Counted from the first letter of the stretch, positions 1 through 8,139 are shown. The stretch is 22,527 bases of DNA from DATGIQ01 sp035295665 (GCA_035295665.1 DATGIQ010000632.1:1-22527), one strand, 5' to 3'. Numbers and translations: made by a program. The notes: generated by a model not told the origin, from the sequence alone.

Positions 1-1845
1 CACCGCGCCCAATCCGGTATAGTTCAGCGTAGCACTGCCCCAGGCGATGCTGCTGTCGGTGAGCGTGAAGCTCCGGCTCCCTTTATCCCCCCCATCGTTC
101 ACCACCAGCGTATCCGTGGCCGCCGCGTTCACGGTGATGGCGGCCGTGATCCCTGACAAACGGTTGGATGAGTCGCCCACCATGAGCGTATCGGCGCCGC
201 TGCCGGAAGCGCTGTCTATGGTGAGGGGAGAACTACTGCTCTCGATGTTGATGGTGTCCACGCCGCTGCCGGTTTGGAGCGAGGTTCCTTGGGTAGCGGA
301 AGTGCCCGTAATGGTGTACGTGTTATTGCCGTTCCCACCGGTGATTGTCAGCACATGGATGCTGCCGCCAAAATTGATCGGCCCCATGGATAGTCCGGTG
401 AGACTGCTGGCGGTCAGCAGGACGTTGCGGTCACCGCTGTCGGCCGAGTCGTCGATGGTGAGACTCGTGGTTCCGTCTCCCGAGTCGATGGTCAACGAGC
501 GAACCTGGCTGCTGTCGAACGTGAACGTCTGATTGGCCGGTATGCTCGACCCGGCCACGGGCGTGCTGGCCGAGATTTCGATAACGAGCTGACCGTCGCT
601 CTGGCTGAGGGTGATCGTATCGTCGCTGCCCCGTCCACCGCCGGTGACCAGGAGCGTACCGGTGAGCGGATTGTACACCGGGGCGCCGGTCATCGCCGAG
701 ACAAAGCGATCGACGATGGGTGTGCCGCGGCCGGTCACGAGGTCGTATCCGGGACCGGCGGGAAAACCGTTATTGCCGGAGACAATGTCGTTCAAGTCGC
801 TCTGCGGCAAGTGATACAGGGCATTCAGGAAGTCAGTGCTGGTATACGAAGATTTGCCAAATAAGTCGGCTCGTCCTTCATCAATGATGGCGACCAGGCC
901 GGCCATGATGGGGGTGGAAGCGCTGGTGCCGCCGACGGCGTACAGCCCGCGGCCACCGTAGGTGTCATAGACCATCACGCCGGTATTCGGATTGGCGTCA
1001 AAGGCGAGGTCCGGCATGGTGCGCCGCGTGGTGCTCTGGGACACCATTCCACTTTGGTAGGCAGGCTGGCTCTCGTAGGGACTGATGCCGCCGCCGCTGC
1101 CGCTCCACCCCGACTCGCTCTGGTACTCCCCCTGGCTATTCAGAAACAGCGATGTGCCGCCAACAGCCACCACGTTGGGCGAACTGGGCGGATAGCTGGT
1201 CACTCCGCCACTGTCGCCTGAGGCGGAGAGAAAAGTGACTCCTGTGTGACCGCTCGGTGTGACGAACCGGCTGTCATCCAGTGTTTCGGTCGATGACTCG
1301 TTCCCGCCCCAGCTCATGGACACTGCCACGACGCCGGGTTGGCGGGCTGCATAGGTCACAGCAGTCAGCAAATTGTTCATCGAGCTGTCGTTGGCTTCGA
1401 CGAGCAGGATGTTCGCTCCCGGAGCCATGGCGTGGACATATTCGACGTCCAAGGCGATCTCCCCCGACCAGCCCCGGTCCGCCTGGGGAAAGATCGTGCC
1501 GCCGGTCTGGTTGACCTTGGTGAAGCTGGGCGGTGCGGTAAGGCCATAGGTGTTATCGAACTGGGTCAGGTCGCCCGCCACATTGGGGTCATCATAGGCA
1601 TCGACGATGGCGATCGTGGTGCCTTGGCCGTCGCCGGCAACCAGGCTTTGCGTCGCATTCTCGAAACCAACCCGGTCGAAGCCATAAGCATGACGGATCT
1701 GGATCGGGGTAAAAGCGCTCAGCAGGGCCCGCTCTTCGAGTGCCTCCACGTGGAGCCGCGGAGGCTGGGATGGCCGTTTGGTTTGGAGGCAACGGGCGCG
1801 AACTGGTCGACGCTTCGGAGAAGAAAACAGGTGGTGCAGGCGCAC
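1..1845 (-). CDS. S53 (sedolisin-type) secreted peptidase, C-terminus cut by window edge
   Basis: This is a serine-carboxyl endopeptidase predicted to act outside the cytoplasm. Read from a GTG at 1845 (AAAGGG seven bases upstream, in-frame stop at 1863-1861) it gives 615 residues and is still open at the left edge. Residues 1-44 are basic and end in LHVEALEERALLS, the planctomycete extracellular N-terminal motif. The catalytic domain follows immediately with FTPIQIRHAYGFDRVG. The S53 catalytic residues are present: E129 and D133 (GEIALDVE), D211 (SASGDSGG) and S308 (GGTSASTP). The calcium site appears as D353-I354 and GYDLVTGRG (D368). From about residue 380 the chain becomes Thr/Ser/Asp/Gly-rich with repeated LTID/TLxV strands, like a beta-rich stalk. 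The usual S53 propeptide of roughly 150-190 residues is absent. Family assignment is very secure; the start is moderately secure. Confidence 0.9.
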   Translation of the reverse strand, partial: MRLHHLFSSPKRRPVRARCLQTKRPSQPPRLHVEALEERALLSAFTPIQIRHAYGFDRVGFENATQSLVAGDGQGTTIAIVDAYDDPNVAGDLTQFDNTYGLTAPPSFTKVNQTGGTIFPQADRGWSGEIALDVEYVHAMAPGANILLVEANDSSMNNLLTAVTYAARQPGVVAVSMSWGGNESSTETLDDSRFVTPSGHTGVTFLSASGDSGGVTSYPPSSPNVVAVGGTSLFLNSQGEYQSESGWSGSGGGISPYESQPAYQSGMVSQSTTRRTMPDLAFDANPNTGVMVYDTYGGRGLYAVGGTSASTPIMAGLVAIIDEGRADLFGKSSYTSTDFLNALYHLPQSDLNDIVSGNNGFPAGPGYDLVTGRGTPIVDRFVSAMTGAPVYNPLTGTLLVTGGGRGSDDTITLSQSDGQLVIEISASTPVAGSSIPANQTFTFDSSQVRSLTIDSGDGTTSLTIDDSADSGDRNVLLTASSLTGLSMGPINFGGSIHVLTITGGNGNNTYTITGTSATQGTSLQTGSGVDTINIESSSSPLTIDSASGSGADTLMVGDSSNRLSGITAAITVNAAATDTLVVNDGGDKGSRSFTLTDSSIAWGSATLNYTGLGAV

Positions 1846-2329
1846 AGTGAACCCTTTCCGTCAAAGAGCCAACAGATGGTGACCGTGGGGCAAGATCTGT
1901 GCGGATGGGACGGCAAGCACGCACGGCCCGTTTGCTGCCGGATGGACCACGCTCACATATGCCTGGTCCGGCCGTGCCTGCCGCAAGAGTACCGATGGAT
2001 CACGAGACTCTGTTCCGCTAACCCTGCTCCGTGAACCGCCGATCGCTCCCTTTCAGGAGTACCCTATTTTGTATCAGGTATCTCATCCAAGATAAACCCC
2101 GTACGGTGCCCTGTGACGATTTTTTCCTTTCTAAGGACCATGCCGGATTCTGCAGCCTACAAGCCTGACGCGCGGGCGAAGGAGGGTACGGTCCTTCGCT
2201 AGCGCGTTCGGCTCGTGTACTGCCGAATCACGTACCCGGATATAGATGCCACGCCGTGCCCCAGAAGGCGCGGACGGAGCGATTTCGCCTGCAAGCCCGA
2301 TCCGGAGTCATGACACGCTGTCCCCGGCT
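1846..2329. other. gene-free stretch of 484 bases
   Basis: This stretch lies between the start of the S53 peptidase and the stop of the first ECF sigma gene, both on the minus strand. I see no ORF with family resemblance or a good ribosome binding site on either strand. The peptidase frame is closed by a stop at 1863-1861, so no propeptide is encoded just upstream in frame. The only clear structure is the palindrome at 2159-2216. The peptidase promoter should lie here, but I found no convincing -35/-10 pair. Confidence 0.6.
2159..2216. repeat. dispersed palindromic repeat, copy A
   Basis: This is an imperfect inverted repeat with 25-base arms (2159-2183 and 2192-2216) around an 8-base loop. 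The inner 8 base pairs (GCGAAGGA/TCCTTCGC) are perfect, and about 5 mismatches lie further out. The left arm starts ACAAGCCTG. A second copy with the same outer sequence and the same GCGAAGG core sits at 21452-21509. Copy A lies about 115 bases past the stop of the sigma gene ending at 2330, so it could also fold as a 3'-end hairpin, though no T-tract follows. The arrangement resembles REP-like intergenic palindromes. Confidence 0.75.
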
Positions 2330-2902
2330 TCATCTTTCCTCCGGTTCCGTTAGCAGGCTGCGAAGCCTTCGCAACCCACGGAAGAGCAGCCCGACGACTG
2401 CCTGCTTGCTCCGGTGCATCTCCCGGGCGGCCGCAGCCAAGGATTGGCCCTCCAAATGGTGGAGCTGGATCGCTCGGCGTTGGTCGCAGGGAAGCTGCTC
2501 CAGGGCTTTCGCCAGATGCAGGAGCTGTTCCTGCCGCAGAGCCTGTTCATCGGGACCGGGCAGGGTAGCTGCCAAATGGGTCAGTCGCAGGGTCCTGGTT
2601 TCTCGAAGGGCCGCCTGCAAGGACTGTTCGCGGGCGACATCGCGGGCGCTCGCCTGAAACCGGCGTGCAGCCATGGCCAGGGTATTTTCCAGGATCGTCC
2701 GTAGCCAGGCCGCCAACTCCGCCTCCGTGCGCCCGCGAAACTGGCTGAATTTTTCGTGGGCCTGGAGCAGCGTCTCCTGGACCATGTCGGCGGCGTCCAG
2801 TTTTCCTTGCAAGCGTGGTCCCAGCCGGCGCCGGGCCCACAGATAGAGAAACATGCGATGACGTTCCAGGTGCTCGGGTCGGAGGGCCTCCTTCCGGACC
2901 AT
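2330..2902 (-). CDS. ECF-type RNA polymerase sigma factor
   Basis: This is a 190-residue sigma-70-family alternative sigma factor that would direct RNA polymerase to a specific promoter set. The ATG at 2902 is chosen because GAGGA lies five bases upstream; a TTG at 2983 would add 27 unconvincing residues. Sigma region 2 covers about residues 15-85, with DAADMVQETLLQAHEKF as the polymerase-binding helix and AAWLRTILENTLAMAARRF after it. Region 4 covers about 130-182: LEQLPCDQRRAIQLHHLEG, then a helix-turn-helix (SLAAAAREMHRSKQAVVGLL) and a basic LFRGLRRLRSLL end. Only these two regions are present, as in ECF factors. No anti-sigma gene is adjacent. It diverges from the next sigma gene across 215 bases. 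Confidence 0.88.
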   Translation of the reverse strand: MVRKEALRPEHLERHRMFLYLWARRRLGPRLQGKLDAADMVQETLLQAHEKFSQFRGRTEAELAAWLRTILENTLAMAARRFQASARDVAREQSLQAALRETRTLRLTHLAATLPGPDEQALRQEQLLHLAKALEQLPCDQRRAIQLHHLEGQSLAAAAREMHRSKQAVVGLLFRGLRRLRSLLTEPEER

Positions 2903-3117
2903 TTCGTCCTCGCTTGCGGAACCGAGAAACGGCGCTTGCCGGGAAAGACGCCAGCTTCCGATGGCGAGCTCCAGGATGCTCAACGCAATTTTGGGCTCGC
3001 CGCGGGCGCACGGGGTACAGGAACACGGAAGCGGCGTTCTCTGAGCAGTTAACCTTGCTCCGCCGTTCGCGCCCGCTTAGAATCTTCTGCAATCGCGCGC
3101 CCTTCAGGCGAGGATCA

Positions 3118-3699
3118 ATGATGAGCGACGTGACGCGCATTCTCGCCGCGATCGATCAAGGCGACTCCCGGGCGGCCGAACAACTGCTCCCGCTGGTCTA
3201 CGGCGAGCTACGCCGGCTGGCAGCGAGCAAAATGGCTCACGAGGCGCCCGGCCAGACGCTCCAGGCCACGGCCCTCGTTCACGAGGCGTACCTGCGGCTC
3301 CTTGACGGCGAGAAGGACCAGCAATGGAACAGCCGGGGACATTTTTTCGCCGCCGCGGCTGAGGCCATGCGGCGGATTCTCGTGGAGCGCGCCCGGCACA
3401 AGCGGAGCCTCAAGGCCGGCGGTGGCCGCCGCCGCCAGGAGCTGCCCGACATCGAGATGGCGGACGCCGGACCCCACCTGGATCTGTTGGCGCTGCACGA
3501 GGCGCTGACCAAGCTCGAACAGCAGGATCCGCGCCGGGCGGAGCTGGTCAAGCTCCGCTTTTTCGCCGGGCTGACCATCGCCGAGGCGGCCCGGGTGCTG
3601 GGCGTCTCCGCTTCGACGGCCGACAACGATTGGGCCTACGCCCGCTCGTGGCTCCGCCTGGAAATCGAGGGGCGTGCCGGCGACGACAGCGAGCCGTAA
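3118..3699 (+). CDS. ECF-type sigma factor of the Sigma70_ECF/TIGR02999 kind
   Basis: This 193-residue sigma factor belongs to the group common in planctomycetes, often paired with Ser/Thr kinases. The start is the first of two adjacent ATGs, with GCGAGG just upstream; upstream in-frame extension is possible but has no family support. Region 2 holds PLVYGELRRLAASKMAHE, the QTLQATALVHEAYLRLLDG helix and RGHFFAAAAEAMRRILVERARHK. Region 4 holds KLRFFAGLTIAEAARVLGVS followed by TADNDWAYARSWLRLEI. The stop at 3697-3699 is 34 bases before the ATG of a kinase-WD40 pseudogene on the same strand. The intact ancestor was therefore probably a sigma-kinase operon, and this sigma factor has lost its presumed kinase partner. 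Confidence 0.92.
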   Translation: MMSDVTRILAAIDQGDSRAAEQLLPLVYGELRRLAASKMAHEAPGQTLQATALVHEAYLRLLDGEKDQQWNSRGHFFAAAAEAMRRILVERARHKRSLKAGGGRRRQELPDIEMADAGPHLDLLALHEALTKLEQQDPRRAELVKLRFFAGLTIAEAARVLGVSASTADNDWAYARSWLRLEIEGRAGDDSEP

Positions 3700-3733
3700 A
3701 GGGCGGGTGGGAAGTGCCTAACCTGGGGTTGTC

Positions 3734-4832
3734 ATGGCCGTGTCGAAGCCGGACGAAGCATCCATCTTCAACGCCGCCCGCCGGATCCAGGATCCCGCAG
3801 CGCGGGCCAGTATATCGGGGAAGCGTGTGGCGAAGACCCTGTCCTCGCCGGCCGTGTCGAAGCCCTGCTCCGCGCGCATGATCAGAACCCAACCTTTCTC
3901 GCCTCCCCGACCAAGGAGCTTGGCGACTTCCTCGGCGCCCCAAGCGACCAGCCCACGCTGGCGCCTGGCGACCAAGGGCCACCCCTTCCTCGGCCCGCGC
4001 CGGCCAGCTACGACATCCTCGGGGAGCTGGGGCGGGGCGGCATGGGTGTTGTCTACAAAGCCCGGCAGGCCGGCCTCAATCGGCTGGTGGCGCTCAAAAT
4101 GATCCTCGCGGGCGGCCACGCCGGGTCGGACGACCTGGCCCGCTTCCGCCGCGAGGCCGAGGCGGTCGCGGCGCTGCAACACCCCAATATCGTGCAGATT
4201 TACGAGGTTGGAGAGCGCGACGGCCTGCCGTACTTCTCCTTGGAGCTGGTCGAGGGCGGCAGCCTGGCCGAGCGGCTAACGGGTACCCCGTGGCCGCCAC
4301 GCCCCGCCGCTAGATTGATGACCGCGCTGGCGCAAGCGATGCACTACGCCCACGCGCGTGGCATCCTCCACCGCGACTTGAAGCCAGCCAACATTTTACT
4401 GGTGAGTGGTGGAGGGGTGCGCGGTGAGCCGTCGAAGAACCCGTCCGCCGACGATCCACCATGCACCACACACCACGCACCCCTCACTCCGAAAATCACG
4501 GATTTTGGCTTGGCCAAGCAGGCCGGGACCATACCGCTCGTGTCTGGGACATGGCGACGCGGCGGGCCGTGCTGACCTATCACGGCCACGACGCCGCCCT
4601 CAGCGTTGTTGCTTTCAGCCGGGTTAGACGGGGTCGTCCATGTGTGGGACGTTGCCACTGGTCAGCGGACGCGCACGCTGCTCGGCCACGCGGGCGCTGT
4701 GTTCGGCCTGGCCTACGCCCCCGACGGCCGGCGGCTGGCGTCCTGCGCCTTCAACCGCGCCCTGAATCCTGGCGGCGAACTGAAGGTCTGGGACCTGACC
4801 GACGACCAGGCGTTCCGTTCCCGCCAGGCCCA
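3734..4832 (+). pseudogene. decayed Ser/Thr protein kinase with WD40 repeats
   Basis: Pieces of one planctomycete-type kinase-WD40 protein lie in three frames. Segment 1 (from ATG 3734) gives the N-terminus ASIFNAARRIQDPAARA. At 3810/3811 the sense jumps frame and resumes as YIGEACGEDPVLAGRVEALL, as if one base were lost. Segment 2 runs through the glycine loop LGRGGMGVVYKA, VALKMIL, HRDLKPANILL and KITDFGLAK, then stops at 4573-4575. At about 4527 a WD40 repeat (DHTARVWDMATRRAVL) starts in another frame, so the kinase C-lobe and linker are deleted. Near 4611-4620 the frame changes again into LSAGLDGVVHVWDVATG and a last repeat ending ELKVWDLTDD. Similarity fades by about 4832, before the convergent gene ending at 4888. 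Function is almost certainly lost. Sequencing error could explain one frameshift but not the missing lobe. Confidence 0.88.
4402..4489 (+). repeat. palindromic insertion inside the kinase reading frame
   Basis: Between the catalytic loop (HRDLKPANILL) and the DFG strand (PKITDFGLAK) there are about 29 extra in-frame codons that normal kinases lack. The DNA is an inverted repeat: 4404-4426 pairs with 4471-4489, with 18 of 19 right-arm bases matching if one 4-base bulge (GTGG) is allowed on the left. The arms are made of short GAGTG/GGTG and CACC/CACTC units, giving a peptide rich in Gly on one side and in Thr/His/Pro on the other (TTHHAPLTP). The position is a surface loop that could tolerate an insert. 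Confidence 0.65.
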
Positions 4833-4887
4833 TTTCGGTCTCCTGGCTGCTTTCCCGCCTACGCTGAACGCAGCTTCTTCTTATTGG

Positions 4888-7464
4888 CTAGCGCGCCTGG
4901 AGACCTTCGTACAGTTGACGGGCGTCCGCTTGATGGGGGTTATGGCTCAGCGATCGGCGCAGATGGTCCAGGGCGGTGCTCCGCTCCCCGCGTGCCAGAT
5001 TGGCCAGGGCCAAATCAAAGAAAACGGTGGCCGGATCGGCACCGAGCTCGAAGGCCCGTTGCAAATCGCGGACTGCCGCATCATAGTGCTTCTCGCGGTA
5101 GTGGAGCCTACCGCGGTTCAGAGCGGCATCGGCAAGAGCCGGATCGAGCCGTAGCGCTTGATCATAATCCCGCAGGGCCTGTTCGGTTTGGCCCAATGCT
5201 TCGTAAGCCAGGGCGCGGTTGTAAAAGCAGGAGGCCGGCTCGCGCGCCACCCCGACACAGACACTGTAAGCCGCAACGGCGTCCGAGTACCGACCCTGGC
5301 GGTAGGCACACACGCCCTGGTAGAAGTTCGGCCATAATCCCTGTGGCTGCAAAACGACGGCCCGTTCCAATTCCGCGGCCGCCCGCTCCAGGTGTCCGGA
5401 CTTGAGGAAAGCGCGGCCCAAGGCGTAGTGTTCCCAGGGAGTCGCCGACGCCGATGCGGATGGCGGTTCTCGGGCCGATCCCGCTGCACCCTGAAGTTTG
5501 CCTTCCTCATCCAGCACAGGGCTCGGACCGAACAAAACTTTCGCCTCGGCCAAGACTTCCTGCCCTTCCCGGCGTGCAGCGTCCTTCGCTTCGACTGGGG
5601 CCAATCGTTCCTGCAACTCGGCCCAGAATATTGCCAGGTCGAGGAGATCATCGCGGACGGACGGCTCCAGAGAGGGGTTCCCGCCCGGACTGAGCAGCTC
5701 GACGATGCGGCGGCGGTTCATCCAGAAATCATGGCAAGCGACTTGGAGGGCCCGCAAAGCGCCGGGGGCAAATTGCTCCGATCCATACAGGAAGCGAATG
5801 CGGTTCGTCAGCTGGTGCAAGCGCTTGATGGCGGCGGCACGGTCCGCGGCCCCGCGCGCCTGTTCAGCCAGACCAAGTCGGCGCTCCAGCTCGTGGGTCA
5901 AGTCGCGATTGAGAGGAACGCCCCGGGCAAGAGAGAGGCCATACTGCAACTGCGTGATGGCCCGTTCCCACTCGTGCCGGTCCATTTCCGCTTGCCCTTC
6001 ATCCAGGGCCGTGCGCGCCGCCTGGATCCGCTGGCTGCAATGCAGCGCCGCTCCCAAAGCCGCGGCACCCACGACCGTCACCACGGCCAAGAGCATCGCT
6101 AGAAAGGCGACACCGTGCGGCCGGCGACGGCGCCATTTCTGCCAGCGTTCTCTCACACTGCGATTACGGAGGCCAACGAGCGGCAAATGGGCCAGGTGCC
6201 GACGGAGGTCGGTAGCCAGGCCGGCCATGTGGCGATAGCGGTCGGCGGGATCCGGGGCCAGGCACTTGCCCACCAAATCCGACAGGCCAATACTCACTTG
6301 CGGATTACAAAGGTGCAGCGACCGAAGTTTTCCGCCGGGCGCGGGGAGCGTTCCTGCCAATGCTTCGTACAGGACCACGCCCAGCGAATAGATATCGGAT
6401 CGGCCATCGATGGGGAGCTCGACCTTTCGGTTTTCTTCGATGGCCAGCAGAGCGGCCTGCTGCTCGGGGGACATGTAGCCGGCCGTCCCGCCCAGCCACG
6501 CCGGCTGTGTGCCGTCGAGTGGAATCGGCTCTCGGGCAAGGTGGAAATCCAGCAACATCGGTTGCCCATCCGCTGCCAGCAGGACGTTCGAAGGCTTGAC
6601 ATCCAGGTGGAGTAAGCCACGTTCGTGGGCATACTGCAGCGCGTCGGCCAAGCAGGCACCGATCCAGCACACGGCTTGCACGTAGGAGGCACCGGCCAAG
6701 TTCTGCAAGCTCGTCCGAGTCCGAAGCGCCGGCGCGGGGAGGTGCGGCCGGTCGCCGACACCCTGAGCTCGAACGTCCAGTGCTTCCAGCAGACTCCGTC
6801 CGGTTCGCCGTGCCGGCGGCTCGGATCGCATCGCGTCGAGAAGCTGAGCCAGGGTAGCGCCGCCGAAATAGGGCATGCACAGGGCGCGGAATCCACGGAC
6901 CGGATAGTCCTGGACGGAGTACAGCGGCACAATATGCGTGTGCTGAAGCCGCGCCAATGACAAGTGCTCGTTGGCTTCACCGGCCGGCTGTTCCGCGCTT
7001 GCCGACAGTTTGACAACCACGGGGCGGTCACCGAGGGAGAGCTGGCTGGCCAGGAACACCCGGCCGTGGGCACCGCGTCCAAGCTCGGCCAGGAGCAAAA
7101 ACTCATCCAGGATTTCGCCTGCTCGGGGGAACTGCGGTTCAGGTCGGCGTGGCCCCAGCAGCTTCTGAAAGTTGAACAGAACTTCCAGCTGGGGTCGCCA
7201 CTGCGGAAAGCGGTGCAGCATTTCCTCCACGGGCACTTCTGAGCCGCATTCCTGCCGCAAACAGAATTCTTCGTAAATCAGCTCGGCGGCAGCGGCGGGA
7301 TGGTCCCACAGTTCCGGGTGCCGCGCCAGGAATTCTTCCGCGACCGGCCGCTCCCCTTGCCGCCAACGCTTCAGCATTTCGGCGGCCAGCCCCGCGGCCA
7401 GCGCTTCGGCGTCGGCCTCGGACAGCGGAGTCGTCGGTGTAGGAACAGACAAAGATGTCACCAT
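4888..7464 (-). CDS. membrane Ser/Thr protein kinase-like protein with C-terminal TPRs
   Basis: This 858-residue protein has an N-terminal planctomycete kinase leader (WRQGERPVAEEFLARHPEL, 34-52), a kinase domain (about 122-425), one membrane segment (451-473) and about five TPRs (676-845), which likely face the other side of the membrane and bind proteins. Kinase landmarks are the glycine loop LGRGAHGRVFLA, K152, HLDVKPSN (D288, K290, N293), DFHLA (D306), YMSPEQ and DGRSDIYSLG. HRD is changed to HLD and DFG to DFH. The catalytic Asp, Lys and metal-binding residues remain, so activity is plausible but not assured. The ATG at 7464 follows GGAGG by eight bases; a GTG at 7479 is the alternative. 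It lies 42 bases after the sigma gene's stop and is probably in one operon with it. Confidence 0.92.
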   Translation of the reverse strand: MVTSLSVPTPTTPLSEADAEALAAGLAAEMLKRWRQGERPVAEEFLARHPELWDHPAAAAELIYEEFCLRQECGSEVPVEEMLHRFPQWRPQLEVLFNFQKLLGPRRPEPQFPRAGEILDEFLLLAELGRGAHGRVFLASQLSLGDRPVVVKLSASAEQPAGEANEHLSLARLQHTHIVPLYSVQDYPVRGFRALCMPYFGGATLAQLLDAMRSEPPARRTGRSLLEALDVRAQGVGDRPHLPAPALRTRTSLQNLAGASYVQAVCWIGACLADALQYAHERGLLHLDVKPSNVLLAADGQPMLLDFHLAREPIPLDGTQPAWLGGTAGYMSPEQQAALLAIEENRKVELPIDGRSDIYSLGVVLYEALAGTLPAPGGKLRSLHLCNPQVSIGLSDLVGKCLAPDPADRYRHMAGLATDLRRHLAHLPLVGLRNRSVRERWQKWRRRRPHGVAFLAMLLAVVTVVGAAALGAALHCSQRIQAARTALDEGQAEMDRHEWERAITQLQYGLSLARGVPLNRDLTHELERRLGLAEQARGAADRAAAIKRLHQLTNRIRFLYGSEQFAPGALRALQVACHDFWMNRRRIVELLSPGGNPSLEPSVRDDLLDLAIFWAELQERLAPVEAKDAARREGQEVLAEAKVLFGPSPVLDEEGKLQGAAGSAREPPSASASATPWEHYALGRAFLKSGHLERAAAELERAVVLQPQGLWPNFYQGVCAYRQGRYSDAVAAYSVCVGVAREPASCFYNRALAYEALGQTEQALRDYDQALRLDPALADAALNRGRLHYREKHYDAAVRDLQRAFELGADPATVFFDLALANLARGERSTALDHLRRSLSHNPHQADARQLYEGLQAR

Positions 7465-7506
7465 GGAGCCGGCCTCCACGAGCGATGCCTGCGCAATGCT
7501 GCGCGC

Positions 7507-8136
7507 TCAGTATGCACGACCGATAACGGTTACCGTGGGTTCTGTCGCCAAGGGGGGCTGATCGGCGCGTTCAGATTGCTGCGGCTTAAATGCCAGTTGC
7601 CGGGCCAGCGTGCGGAGGATGCGGCGGACACTGTCGCGGTGAAAGCCGGTCCGCTCGGCGATTTCGGCCAGGGAGTACCCTTGCCGCTTGAGCGCGAGAA
7701 TCGAGCGATGTTCCGGCGGGCAATGGGCCAAGATCCGTTCCCATAGATCCTCTGCCTGGGCCAGCTCGCTGGGGCGCGGCTGCGACGAGCGGAGATACAC
7801 CTGGCTTTTTCCTGCACCCAAATGCTGCTCTCGCGCCGCAACCTTCTGGTGTTGGCGAACGCGATCAATCAGGCGATTGCGGGCGGCGATATAGAGAAAG
7901 CCCCGCAGATGGTCGGGGTCGCTGAAACGCCAGCCGGCCTCGCGAAAGCCGCGGAGCAAGTCGGCCCAGACCGATTGGAGAATGTCGGCAGGATCGAACC
8001 GGGCCCGGAGCGCCGGGGGGAAATGGCGGCAAATCGCCTTGCGGAGATACGGCTCGTAAGCCACAAACACGCGCTCGGCCGCGGCCACATCCCCATTGCA
8101 CAGCTGCGTCAGCAGGTTATCCAGAGGCTCATTCAT
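7507..8136 (-). CDS. ECF-type sigma factor in operon with a kinase
   Basis: This is a 209-residue sigma-70-family factor. Region 2 (about 12-92) has VFVAYEPYLRKAICRHFPP, FDPADILQSVWADLLRGF and LRGFLYIAARNRLIDRVRQH. Region 4 (about 128-182) has ERILAHCPPEHRSILALKRQG and the helix-turn-helix SLAEIAERTGFHRDSVRRIL. About 25 residues of unmatched tail follow. The ATG at 8136 comes three bases after the stop of the upstream gene, so the two are probably translationally coupled; no strong independent ribosome binding site is visible. With the kinase gene starting 42 bases downstream, the context suggests sigma activity linked to phosphorylation or to the upstream membrane protein. That is inference from gene order. 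Confidence 0.92.
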   Translation of the reverse strand: MNEPLDNLLTQLCNGDVAAAERVFVAYEPYLRKAICRHFPPALRARFDPADILQSVWADLLRGFREAGWRFSDPDHLRGFLYIAARNRLIDRVRQHQKVAAREQHLGAGKSQVYLRSSQPRPSELAQAEDLWERILAHCPPEHRSILALKRQGYSLAEIAERTGFHRDSVRRILRTLARQLAFKPQQSERADQPPLATEPTVTVIGRAY

Positions 8137-8139
8137 GAT

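Noticed and set aside
4606..5154. 182-codon WD40 frame as a separate intact gene
   Set aside because: Only the first part (to about 4832) resembles WD40. The rest is antisense to the kinase-TPR gene, and the beginning lies inside a broken repeat.
5392..6238. Overlapping open frames of 236 and 246 codons on the plus strand
   Set aside because: Both are antisense to the kinase-TPR gene, whose frame shows kinase motifs and TPRs; the antisense translations show none.
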